DNA of 64,000 nt, taken from positions 1-64,000 of the forward strand of contig JBDTMZ010000096.1 in the NCBI GenBank assembly GCA_039934035.1, given 5' to 3'. This DNA comes from Solibacter sp039934035 (GTDB taxonomy: Bacteria > Acidobacteriota > Terriglobia > Bryobacterales > Bryobacteraceae). Below, in pieces: positions 20,787-28,707 of the stretch. How positions within the stretch are numbered: the stretch's first letter is position 1; every line of letters starts with the position of its first letter. The position numbers and the translations under genes were made by a program. The notes below the pieces were generated by a model. The model did not search any database. It was not told the DNA's origin and saw only the letters and a list, made by a program, of their open reading frames with translations.

Positions 20787-21088
20787 ACGGGCGACTCAAT
20801 TCTCGGTGGGCTTTTCAGCTTTTTCAATCACCAGGTACGGCACCGGACCTTGCGGCGGCTTGCTGCTGTGCGCGCAGGCCGTGGGTCACGGCGGTAAACA
20901 AGACGGACAGCAATACGACTCCGGCAAGATATCTACAGAGTTTCATTCCGGCCCCTCCTGGCTGTCTAGTCTATCCCGGCGGGGGAGAGGGGCGTCGCCG
21001 TGGCAGTGAGTTGCAGCAGCCGAAATGCGGCCGAGCGGTCTGGGTGTTGTTGGCCGCACGCAGGATATGACTCGTCTGCACTGAAGCT
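20787..21088. other. Gap with one possible small gene
   Basis: The 302 bases between crcB and the convergent deacetylase stop hold the small minus-strand gene described at 20824-20946. The rest (20950-21088) is GC-rich, with a purine run GGGGGAGAGGGG near 20980, and shows no gene or clear terminator. Confidence 0.5.
20824..20946 (-). CDS. Small exported protein (possibly frameshifted)
   Basis: This 40-codon gene starts at ATG 20946, behind a strong ribosome site (AGGAGGGG, about 6 bases upstream). Residues 1-27 form a signal peptide (LCRYLAGVVLLSVLFTAVTHG, ending LRAQ). The in-frame tail is a short Ala/Gln stretch ending GAVPGD. One base over, the frame continues from SSKPPQGPVPYLVIEKAEKP to a stop at 20796-20798, which looks more like a real protein. 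The gene may therefore have a one-base indel or a sequencing error. No family is recognised. Confidence 0.45.
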   Translation of the reverse strand: MKLCRYLAGVVLLSVLFTAVTHGLRAQQQAAARSGAVPGD

Positions 21089-21925
21089 CTATTCCATCGC
21101 AGGGTAGTTCACGAGGTCGATGCGATGGCGTTCCAGGGCGGCCCGCACGCCGGGATCGCACAGGGCGTGCAGTTCGGATTCCCGGCTCTGCTTGAGCCGG
21201 GTCGGCGCTGCGTCCAGGGCGGGGCCATGGTGTCCGGGATGTACCATGAGTTCGGTGCTGCCTTCCGGCATCAGGGCTAGGAGTTGCTCCAGGCGGGCGG
21301 CGCCGAATCTTCCGGTGATCTGGAAGCCCGCGAAGTGGTCGGTGGAGCGGCAGCCATGCTGTCCCAGGACGCGCCGAAATCGCCGGCGCAGGAGCCCGAT
21401 CGCGTCGCTGGTGACTTGCTTGCCGCGCGGCACGGCGGCGCGCAGCCCGCTCAGCGGGAAATCGAAGGGACGGCGGATCCAGCGAATGTCGAAGTCCTCG
21501 CCCAGGCGCGCCACCGCGTCGAGAACCGGAGGCGCAAGGTGGGTGTGCTTGTGGGTGTCGAGATGGGTGGGGTGAATGCCTGCCTGCAGGATCTTGCGAA
21601 TCTGCGCCGAGAGTTCGTCGTACACGCGAATCCTGCCCAGCGCCAGCGCCGCCGCGAGTCTCCCCGGGGTGGCGGGGAAGGGCGCGCCTGTGATCAGCGA
21701 GCGATTGCCGATCAAGACTAAATGGCAGCCGATATCGAGCGATGGCGTTTCGCGAGCCAGGCGCACGGCGTCCTCAAAGGCGTCGCCGGTGGCCATCAGT
21801 GTGGTCGCGGTCAGGATGCCCTGCCGGTGGGCCTCGACGATTCCGGAATTAACATCCGGCGTGAAGCCGAAATCGTCGGCGTTGACCACAAGTTGCTTGC
21901 TGGCCATCAAAATCTTACGGGCCAT
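21089..21925 (-). CDS. ChbG/YdjC (HpnK-like) carbohydrate deacetylase
   Basis: The product (278 residues from ATG 21925) is a metal-dependent deacetylase of the ChbG/YdjC family, which removes N-acetyl groups from sugars; HpnK members act on hopanoid precursors. Seen are VVNADDFGFTPDVNSGI near the N-terminus, GCHLVLIG, and THLDTHKHTHLAPPV with the metal histidines, plus VHPGHHG. A second ATG at 21907 would start MASKQLVVNADDFG; 21925 has the better AAGG site. It follows the MCE gene by 18 bp and closes the Mla-like operon. A role on an envelope lipid-linked sugar is inferred from that position. Confidence 0.87.
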   Translation of the reverse strand: MARKILMASKQLVVNADDFGFTPDVNSGIVEAHRQGILTATTLMATGDAFEDAVRLARETPSLDIGCHLVLIGNRSLITGAPFPATPGRLAAALALGRIRVYDELSAQIRKILQAGIHPTHLDTHKHTHLAPPVLDAVARLGEDFDIRWIRRPFDFPLSGLRAAVPRGKQVTSDAIGLLRRRFRRVLGQHGCRSTDHFAGFQITGRFGAARLEQLLALMPEGSTELMVHPGHHGPALDAAPTRLKQSRESELHALCDPGVRAALERHRIDLVNYPAME

Positions 21926-21943
21926 TCAAAACCTTGCCGGCCA

Positions 21944-23017
21944 TCAAAACAGGGTTAGGCGGATGGTGAGGAACTTTTTCGGATTGGCCCGCATGTCCTT
22001 GGCGAGCGATTGAAATTCGCGGGTCGCTCCGGTCAGCGACTCGTACAGTGCCGGGTTGACGACGAATTGCCCAAGCGTGCCCTGGCCGGAATTGATGCGG
22101 TCGATGGTGCCGTTGAACTTCGCCACCAGGTCGTCGAGCCGCTTATGGATGGCATCGTCTTTGAGCAGTTTTCCGGCCGTGCCTTTGCCGGCGTTCAAAT
22201 CCGCCAGGAGGCTGCGAATTTCGGCCAGCGACGACTTGGCCTCATCGTAAAGCGCCGGATCCTTGAGCAGTTTGCCCGCCGTGCCGTTGCCTGCCTGCAG
22301 GTCGGCCAGCAGCGCGTCGACGCGCTTGATGGGCGAGCGGATCTCATTGTACAGGGCGTCGTCGTAAATCAGTTTGCTGGCCGTGCCGTGGCCGGTGCGG
22401 ATATCGCTGAGCAGGCTCTGGCCTTCGCTGGCGATGCCGTTGAGGCGGTTGTACAATTCCTCGTCCTTCAACAGCTTGCCGATGTTGCCCTTGCCCTGCT
22501 CGATGCCCGCGAGCAGCGAATCCAGGCGGTTCACGATGGTCTGGAATGTCCGGAGCAGGTTGGCGGACTGCGCCATCAGTTCGGGAATATCCTGCGACTG
22601 CAGGCTCTTGATTTCAGCGCCATCCTTGACGGTTTGAGGGGAGCGGCCCTTGGTGATGTTGATGAATTTGTCGCCCAGAAGGTTAGCGGCGCTGATGCCG
22701 GCGACGGAATCCACCGGAATCTGCTGCAGATAATTCTCGCGTACCGTCATGACGAATTCGACCGACCGTTTGGGCTCGGTCGATTTGGTCAGCTCGATCC
22801 TTTCCAGCGTGCCGACGGAAAATCCGTTAAGTCTCACCGGAGTTCCTTCAGCCATGCCGCTGGCGTCGTCCATGTAGGTGCGCAGCAGCGCGGTCTTCTG
22901 GAAGAAGCCTTTGGAATTGGTGAGCAGGAAGATCAGGACGGCCAAAATAACGAACGCAGCAATTCCCAATACACCCACCTTCAATTGGGACCAGCGTACT
23001 TTCTTAGGATCCGCCAT
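21944..23017 (-). CDS. MCE/MlaD-family protein with five 34-residue repeats
   Basis: This 357-residue periplasmic lipid-carrier protein is anchored by one N-terminal helix (LKVGVLGIAAFVILAVLIFL, about 12-31). An MCE domain (about 40-120) follows, with GTPVRLNGFSVGTLERIEL and LLGDKFINITKG. Residues about 173-335 consist of five copies of a motif (GKGTAGKLLKDPALY type) spaced exactly 34 residues apart, probably an amphipathic helical bundle or tube extending into the periplasm. It starts three bases after the ATPase stop. The likely role is phospholipid transfer between membranes with the neighbouring permease and ATPase. Confidence 0.93.
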   Translation of the reverse strand: MADPKKVRWSQLKVGVLGIAAFVILAVLIFLLTNSKGFFQKTALLRTYMDDASGMAEGTPVRLNGFSVGTLERIELTKSTEPKRSVEFVMTVRENYLQQIPVDSVAGISAANLLGDKFINITKGRSPQTVKDGAEIKSLQSQDIPELMAQSANLLRTFQTIVNRLDSLLAGIEQGKGNIGKLLKDEELYNRLNGIASEGQSLLSDIRTGHGTASKLIYDDALYNEIRSPIKRVDALLADLQAGNGTAGKLLKDPALYDEAKSSLAEIRSLLADLNAGKGTAGKLLKDDAIHKRLDDLVAKFNGTIDRINSGQGTLGQFVVNPALYESLTGATREFQSLAKDMRANPKKFLTIRLTLF

Positions 23018-23020
23018 GGT

Positions 23021-23866
23021 CTACACTCGCTGCTTCACAAACTTGTTGATATAGGGGTCTTGGGATGCTTCAATCGCGTCCTGGTCGTCTTCGAAGATCA
23101 GCCGGCCGTCCTTCAAGACCATGAAGGTGGTTTTGGTGTTGCGCCGGTCCCCGTTTTGCGCCGGTTCTAATTCCCCTTGCTCCGAATTGTACCGGAAATT
23201 GGCCATCAGGTTCCCGTCCTGATAGCGATGCGTCACCATGAGCGTGGTGGCCTGGCTGACGTCGCGTTCCTTGATCAGCAGCGACATGATGGTATGCGCG
23301 GTGATCGGGTCCAGGCCGGCGGTGGGCGAATCGTACATCTGCAGCGGTGGTTCGGTCACTACCGCGCGGGCGATGCCGGCGCGGCGCCGCATGCCGCCCG
23401 AGAGTTCGTTGGGAAACTTGGCCAGCGTGCCGCCCAATTCCACAAACTCCAGCGTCTGTTTCACGCGGGGCAGTACCTCGGCCGCCGGGCACTTGATGGA
23501 CGGCTGATTGAGCAGCGGGTAGGCAACGTTTTCGGCAATGGTGAGCGAATCGAAGAGCGCGCTTTCCTGAAACAGCATACCGATCTTGCTGCGCACGCCG
23601 AACAGAACCTTTTCGGGCATGGCGCTGATGTCCTGCCCGAATACGTAGACCTTGCCGGATTCCGGTTTCGCCAGCCCCATGGCGGTCTTGAGCAAGACTG
23701 TCTTGCCGCTGCCGGCCGCTCCCAGGATCACGCACGATTCGCCCTCGTAGGCGGAGAAGGAGATGTCGCGCAGGGCGACCTCGCCATCGAACGATACGGT
23801 GACGTTTTCGAAGCGCAGTACAGGGGTCCGGCTGTCTGTAATCGGTTCCGCAGGTCTGTCAGCCAT
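23021..23866 (-). CDS. MlaF-like ABC transporter ATPase with altered Walker B
   Basis: This 281-residue ATPase should power the MCE lipid transporter. ATG 23866 overlaps the permease stop by one base. Walker A is GAAGSGKT near 58-65, the Q-loop lies in MLFQESALFDSLT, the signature is LSGGMRRRAGIARA and the H-loop is in VTHRYQDG. Walker B reads LQMYDSPTAGLDP: the residue after the aspartate is serine where nearly all such ATPases carry the catalytic glutamate. The reading was checked on the reverse strand (TACGATTCGCCC). The C-terminus (about 215-281) carries an acidic extension ending in INKFVKQRV. Confidence 0.93.
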   Translation of the reverse strand: MADRPAEPITDSRTPVLRFENVTVSFDGEVALRDISFSAYEGESCVILGAAGSGKTVLLKTAMGLAKPESGKVYVFGQDISAMPEKVLFGVRSKIGMLFQESALFDSLTIAENVAYPLLNQPSIKCPAAEVLPRVKQTLEFVELGGTLAKFPNELSGGMRRRAGIARAVVTEPPLQMYDSPTAGLDPITAHTIMSLLIKERDVSQATTLMVTHRYQDGNLMANFRYNSEQGELEPAQNGDRRNTKTTFMVLKDGRLIFEDDQDAIEASQDPYINKFVKQRV

Positions 23867-24696
23867 CACACCCCGCCTTGGCTGACAAAAATATTCGTAA
23901 TCAACAAATCCAGCACGAAGATGAAAACCGTGGCCATCACCATGGCTTGAGTGGTGGACCGGCCGACGCCCTGTGTGCCGCCCGTGGTGCGCATGCCATA
24001 GTAGCAGCCCATCAACGAAACGACCAACGCGAACACCAGGGGCTTCAGCAGGCCCTGGGTGACGTCGTTCCACTCCAGCGCGCGCCATACCGTGGTCCAG
24101 TATTGGCGGCTCTCGATGCTCAGCACGAATTTGGCGATGATGAACCCGCCCACCATGCCGACGAAGTCCGCAATGATCGTCAAAAGCGGCAGCATCACGG
24201 AAGTGGCGATGACGCGGGGCGTGACCAGTTTCTGAATCGGGTCTGTGCCCAGCGCGCGCATGGCATCGATCTGCTCCGTGACTTTCATGGAGCCGAGTTC
24301 GCTTGCCATGCCGGTGGAATTGCGGCCGGCCACCATAATCGCGGTGAGCACCGGACCCAGTTCGCGAACCAGTGTGATGGATACGATGCCGCCAGTGCGC
24401 CCAACCTGGCCGTACTGTGAGAGTGCCCGCGACATTTGCAGCGCCATGACGGCGCCGCTGAAGAAACCGATCATCACGACGACCGGGAGCGACCCCACTC
24501 CCACAGCGTCCATCTGGAGGGCGATATCGTCGCCGTAGTGAGGGCGGCGGAAGATATTCGTCAGGGCCCTTCCTGCGAGCAAGAAAAACTCCTGAACAGC
24601 GAGTACAGGCTCTTTCAGCAGATCCAGCAAGAGAATTCGGTCCCCGGCACGTAGATTAGGTCCCCGCTCTCCGATGCTACCATAGAACCGAAACAC
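23866..24696 (-). CDS. MlaE-family permease of an MCE lipid transporter
   Basis: This integral membrane protein (276 residues from GTG 24696, or 292 from GTG 24744) has an N-terminal helical segment, then the MlaE core with about five membrane helices: VGSLPVVVMIGFFSGAVMALQ, the loop LVRELGPVLTAIMVAGRNSTGMASELGSM (coupling-helix region), LPLLTIIADFVGMVGGF, and the C-terminal MATVFIFVLDLLITNIF. It is first in the operon permease-ATPase-MCE-deacetylase. Its start is nearly head-to-head with the P1 peptidase gene (ATG 24703), so the exact start is uncertain and the promoters must overlap coding DNA. Confidence 0.9.
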   Translation of the reverse strand: MFRFYGSIGERGPNLRAGDRILLLDLLKEPVLAVQEFFLLAGRALTNIFRRPHYGDDIALQMDAVGVGSLPVVVMIGFFSGAVMALQMSRALSQYGQVGRTGGIVSITLVRELGPVLTAIMVAGRNSTGMASELGSMKVTEQIDAMRALGTDPIQKLVTPRVIATSVMLPLLTIIADFVGMVGGFIIAKFVLSIESRQYWTTVWRALEWNDVTQGLLKPLVFALVVSLMGCYYGMRTTGGTQGVGRSTTQAMVMATVFIFVLDLLITNIFVSQGGV

Positions 24697-24702
24697 GAAC
24701 CT

Positions 24703-25653
24703 ATGAAAGGACTTACCGACATCCCCGGAATCCGGGTCGGACACGTCTCAGACTTCCAGGCGATCACCGGTTGCACGGCCATTCTGTGCGAGGCGGGCGG
24801 CGTCGGCGGGGTCGACATCCGGGGCAGCGCGACCGGCACGCAGGAGGTCGACGCGCTCGCCCCCGGGCATGTCACAGATCGGATGCATGGCATTCTGCTG
24901 GCCGGCGGCAGCGCCTTCGGGTTGGAGGCGGCGGCGGGCGTCCGGCGCTATCTTTCGGCGAAAAAGGTTGGCTTTGCGTTTGGCGGGCAGTACATCCCCA
25001 TCGTGCCGGCGGCCATTCTGTTCGACCTGGGGATCGGCAAAAGTACCCTACATCCCAGCGCGGCGATGGGCGAGGCTGCCGCGGCCGCCGCCACTCCAGA
25101 GGCCGTCTCCGAAGGCTGTGTCGGCGCCGGCACCGGCGCCACGGTCGGTAAATTGTTCGGTATGACGCGCGCCATGAAATCGGGCATCGGCACCTACACC
25201 GTGACCCTGCCGGGCGGCGTCCTGGTCAGCGCGCTGGTGGCGGTGAATGCGTTGGGGGACGTCCGCGATCCGTCAAATTTGAAAATTGTGGCCGGTGCAC
25301 GGAAGTCCGCCGGGAGCGCCGAATTCGCCGACAGCCAGGCGGCGATGCTGGCTGGCACAGTGATCGGGCAGGCCACCGGGAATACGACGCTATCCGTGGT
25401 TGCCACCAATGCCCGCTTGAACAAGGTGCTGGCCAACAAACTGGCGCAGTTTGCCTCGCTGGGCATGGCGCGGACGATCTATCCCATCAACACCATGTCC
25501 GACGGCGATGTCTCGTTCGCCATCTCGCTGGGTGATTTGCAGGCGGATGTGAACAATCTCGGGGTCGCGGCTGCCGAGGCAGTGGCGCAGAGCATTTTGC
25601 GCGCGGTCCGACTGGCGAAGACGATGGGCGGCATCATCGGCCTGGCCGGATAG
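24703..25653 (+). CDS. P1-family peptidase (DmpA/BapA-like, self-cleaving)
   Basis: This 316-residue Ntn-type hydrolase resembles DmpA aminopeptidase and NylC. It begins LTDIPGIRVGHVSD and has LLAGGSAFGLEAAAGVRRYL. The likely autocleavage site lies in GNTTLSVVATNARL (about 225-238), where Thr would become the N-terminal nucleophile of the beta chain. No signal peptide is seen. Substrates may be beta- or D-amino-acid peptides, but this cannot be told from sequence. It lies 6 bp upstream of an exported M1 peptidase, suggesting a peptide-use operon. Confidence 0.9.
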   Translation: MKGLTDIPGIRVGHVSDFQAITGCTAILCEAGGVGGVDIRGSATGTQEVDALAPGHVTDRMHGILLAGGSAFGLEAAAGVRRYLSAKKVGFAFGGQYIPIVPAAILFDLGIGKSTLHPSAAMGEAAAAAATPEAVSEGCVGAGTGATVGKLFGMTRAMKSGIGTYTVTLPGGVLVSALVAVNALGDVRDPSNLKIVAGARKSAGSAEFADSQAAMLAGTVIGQATGNTTLSVVATNARLNKVLANKLAQFASLGMARTIYPINTMSDGDVSFAISLGDLQADVNNLGVAAAEAVAQSILRAVRLAKTMGGIIGLAG

Positions 25654-25659
25654 AATTTC

Positions 25660-27294
25660 ATGAAGTCCCTTTTTGCGCGCTTGACGCTGCCGGGATGCGC
25701 AGCGTTGCTGCTCGCGCTCTCCGCCGCCGCGCAGACTACGCCGACGCGCGCCAACCTCTTGCGCGGTGCCTACGGTGCGTACCGCGCTAATAACGATTTG
25801 CTGTTCTACCGCCTCGACGTGCGCGTGGATCCCGAGAAGAAGTTCCTCCGCGGTGTCGTAACCATCCGTTTCCGCATGCTGCAGGACGATCGCCGCATTC
25901 AGTTGGACCTGCACGAGGCGCTCAAGGTGGACCGCATTCTGCTGGGCGATACAGCGCTGGCCTTTCAACGCGATTCCGGCGCGGTGTTCGTCGATTTCCC
26001 GCAGACTCTGCGCGCCGGCCAGTCCTACAGCATCGATTTTCATTACTCCGGCAATCCGGTGGACACCGGGCGCTTCGGCGCGATTACTTTCAAGAAAGAT
26101 CCCGCCGGCCGCACGTGGATCAACACGGCGTGCGAAGGCATCGGCGCCAGCGTGTGGTGGCCGAATAAAGATCAATGGCGCGACGAAGTGGAGTCGATGG
26201 AGATCCGCGTTGCGATTCCCAATGGCCTGGTGGATGTCTCGAATGGCAGGTTCATGGGGAAGACTGACCTGGGCGATGGATACACGCGCTGGGACTGGCA
26301 GGTGCAGTATCCCATCAACAATTACAGCGTCTCGCTGAATATTGGGGCGTATGAACACTGGTCAGACCAGCTCGGCGATCTCACACTGGATTTCTACGCG
26401 CTGCCGGAGAGCCTGGAGAAGGCCAGGAAGCAGTTCGCGCAGGCCAAAGGGATGCTGGAAGCGTATCAGCATTACTTCGGCGAATACCCGTTTCAGAAGG
26501 ACGGCTACAAGCTGATCGAGGCGCCCTACGCCGGGATGGAACATCAGAGCGCGGTGACCTATGGCAATCGTTTCGCGAACGGGTATCTGGAGCGCGACTG
26601 GACGGGCGTCGGCATCAGTCCGCGATTCGACTTCATCATCATTCACGAAAGCGGGCACGAGTGGTTCGGCAACAGCGTGACCGCTGCGGATGTCTCCGAC
26701 ATGTGGATCCACGAGGGTTGGACGACCTACCTGGAGTGCCTCTACGTGGAATACATGTACGGTAAGGCGGACGGGCTGAAATACACCAACGGGTATCAGA
26801 ATAAGGTACGCAATCAACGACCCGTGATCGGCGCGCGCGGAGTCAATGACGAACCGCCGCAGGACCAATATTTCAAGGGCGCGCTGTTCCTCAATACCGT
26901 GCGCAGCGTGCTGGATGATGATGACGCCTGGTTTTCGCTGATCCGCAATTTCTACCAGCAGTTCAAATACACGAACATTCTTACCGAGGACGTCGTGGCG
27001 TACTTCAACCGGCAGACCGGAATGGATTTGACGCCCCTATTCAATCAGTACCTGCGTCACGCCGAGCTGCCGGTGCTAGAGCTGAAGTTCGACGACGCCG
27101 CGGGCACAGTGGACTATCGCTGGAAGGCCGGCGAGCCCCGCTTTCAGATGCCGGTCAAAATCGGCGACCCCCAGCACTGGCAAACCGTGAAGCCTGGGGT
27201 GGCATGGCAAACCTTGAAAACCGCAATTAAGAACAATGCCTTCCAGGTCGCCACCGACCTCTACTTCATCGGCGTCAATAAAGACGCCAGGTAA
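25660..27294 (+). CDS. Exported M1-family zinc metallopeptidase
   Basis: This 544-residue gluzincin aminopeptidase has a signal peptide (about 1-24, LPGCAALLLALSAAAQ). Zinc is bound by H329-E-S-G-H333 and E352 in HEGWTTYLE. The substrate loop reads YAGMEHQSAVTYG, replacing the usual GAMEN with GMEHQ. An N-terminal beta domain (about 40-230) is present; there is no C-terminal ERAP-type domain, so it is the short bacterial type. It sits 6 bp after the P1 peptidase and probably acts in the periplasm on peptides. Confidence 0.92.
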   Translation: MKSLFARLTLPGCAALLLALSAAAQTTPTRANLLRGAYGAYRANNDLLFYRLDVRVDPEKKFLRGVVTIRFRMLQDDRRIQLDLHEALKVDRILLGDTALAFQRDSGAVFVDFPQTLRAGQSYSIDFHYSGNPVDTGRFGAITFKKDPAGRTWINTACEGIGASVWWPNKDQWRDEVESMEIRVAIPNGLVDVSNGRFMGKTDLGDGYTRWDWQVQYPINNYSVSLNIGAYEHWSDQLGDLTLDFYALPESLEKARKQFAQAKGMLEAYQHYFGEYPFQKDGYKLIEAPYAGMEHQSAVTYGNRFANGYLERDWTGVGISPRFDFIIIHESGHEWFGNSVTAADVSDMWIHEGWTTYLECLYVEYMYGKADGLKYTNGYQNKVRNQRPVIGARGVNDEPPQDQYFKGALFLNTVRSVLDDDDAWFSLIRNFYQQFKYTNILTEDVVAYFNRQTGMDLTPLFNQYLRHAELPVLELKFDDAAGTVDYRWKAGEPRFQMPVKIGDPQHWQTVKPGVAWQTLKTAIKNNAFQVATDLYFIGVNKDAR

Positions 27295-27302
27295 CGCGAC
27301 TG

Positions 27303-28163
27303 CTATTTCTTTCCGGGCAGATTCAGCACGCCGCTGTCCACCGTTGCTCCGGCCCGGGAAACGATTTGAAAGTGGAGTTCATCGCCCGCGACTTCCATCA
27401 TGCCGAACGATCGATCGGAATCGAACCCCTTCTCCACATCCGGCGTGCGACGCAGGTTTCCGAATCTCAACTCGCCCGAGTTGCCCAGCACGAAATAGGC
27501 GATGCCGTTCTTTGGCTTAATGCGTTCGTAGAAGTGTTCGTGACCGGTCAGCACGACGTTGACGCCGAGTTCTATGAACATCGGTTCCAGGCGCCGGCGA
27601 AGATCGAGATCCGGTCCGTGCTTTTTGCCGTCCGAGTACAGCGGGTGGTGGAAGTAGCAGATTTTCCATTTCGCGCCGGACTTCGTCAACTGGTCACGTA
27701 ACCATTTCAACTGCTCGGGATCCATATAATTGCTGTCCAACGCGAAGAATTCGGCGTCGCCCCGTTTGTAGTTGTAGTAGCGGCGCCCATCCATGTTGAA
27801 TGGCTTGTAATAGCGCTCGCTGGTGCCGTCGTGGTTGCCCAACGCGGCAAAGAATTTCACGCCGGCGCTGAGCAACTGCGCGTAAGGGTCTTCGAACTTA
27901 CGCTTGAAATCGGCGGGCGATTTCCCGCCGTAAATGTTGTCGCCCAACATGACGACGAAATCGAACTGTACATTTTCGCGGTATTCCGCCATCACACGCC
28001 CAACGTCGTACTGCGGCTTGTCGCCGCTGCCGCTGTCGCCGATCACCGCGAAGCGAACGGACTTTTCGGCCATCGGCAGTTTCACATCTACCGCCGGGTT
28101 CGCCGCGGCGCCGCTCAGAAGCAGAACGAGCGCAGCGCGCCAGACTGGTTTACCGAATGGCAT
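27303..28163 (-). CDS. Exported metallophosphoesterase (calcineurin-like)
   Basis: The 286-residue protein has a short hydrophobic N-terminus (VWRAALVLLLSGAAANP) that looks like a signal peptide. The phosphoesterase metal motifs appear in order: VIGDSGSGD, MLGDNIYG, LGNHDG, YFHHPLYSDGKKHG and LTGHEHFYER. It resembles purple acid phosphatase-type enzymes; the substrate is unknown. ATG 28163 overlaps the upstream gene by 14 bp, so it is the third gene of an operon with an unknown exported protein and a phospholipase D-like protein. An upstream TTG (28181) is less likely. Confidence 0.87.
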   Translation of the reverse strand: MPFGKPVWRAALVLLLSGAAANPAVDVKLPMAEKSVRFAVIGDSGSGDKPQYDVGRVMAEYRENVQFDFVVMLGDNIYGGKSPADFKRKFEDPYAQLLSAGVKFFAALGNHDGTSERYYKPFNMDGRRYYNYKRGDAEFFALDSNYMDPEQLKWLRDQLTKSGAKWKICYFHHPLYSDGKKHGPDLDLRRRLEPMFIELGVNVVLTGHEHFYERIKPKNGIAYFVLGNSGELRFGNLRRTPDVEKGFDSDRSFGMMEVAGDELHFQIVSRAGATVDSGVLNLPGKK

Positions 28164-28707
28164 CGCGAATAAAATCGACAATCAGGTTCGCCTCCAAGTC
28201 TCTCAAAATCAGGCTATTTCCCACGAAGCGGTATTCCACCTGGGCCGGCAATTGCGGCAGATTCGCCAGCAGCGTCGGCGGGGAAGATTGCAGCGGCACC
28301 TCGTGCGGATAGGTCATATTCACGCGCATCGTGCTGAGCCATACGGGTGCGGCCTGCCGCAGGCTTTCGTGAATTCGCTCTGCCGACGAACCGCGCATCG
28401 CCTCCGCAATCAACTCGCGGAACCGCGTTGCTATCTCGGGCGTGAACACTTCGCCCTGCGCGGCGTTGGGGCGCGCCCGGCGAATCGCGCTGGCCAGTTT
28501 CCGCTCGTGTATCGCGATTGCCTCCGGTGTCCCGGTGCGCTTCAGGCTCGGAATTTTCGAGGCTGCGGCGCGGTTAATCTTCACGTAAGCGGCCACTCGC
28601 TTGGAAAAATCCTGCAGCGTCAGCGAACCTTGGTTGACATTGTCCTGTGCCGCCAGCGTAACAGCCAGCGCGCCAAGCGCGAGGCACCAGGCGAGTGCTT
28701 TCCTCAT
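28150..28707 (-). CDS. Hypothetical exported protein
   Basis: The 185-residue product starts with a signal peptide (KALAWCLALGALAVTLAAQ, cleavage near 21), then a helical domain (LQDFSKRVAAYVKINRAAASKIP ... RFRELIAEAMRG) and a conserved-looking C-terminal beta part (VEYRFVGNSLILRDLEANLIVDFI). No known family is recognised. It sits between the PLD-like gene (4-bp ATGA overlap) and the phosphoesterase (14-bp overlap), so translation is tightly coupled. A periplasmic partner for one of these enzymes is inferred. Confidence 0.8.
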   Translation of the reverse strand: MRKALAWCLALGALAVTLAAQDNVNQGSLTLQDFSKRVAAYVKINRAAASKIPSLKRTGTPEAIAIHERKLASAIRRARPNAAQGEVFTPEIATRFRELIAEAMRGSSAERIHESLRQAAPVWLSTMRVNMTYPHEVPLQSSPPTLLANLPQLPAQVEYRFVGNSLILRDLEANLIVDFIRDAIR

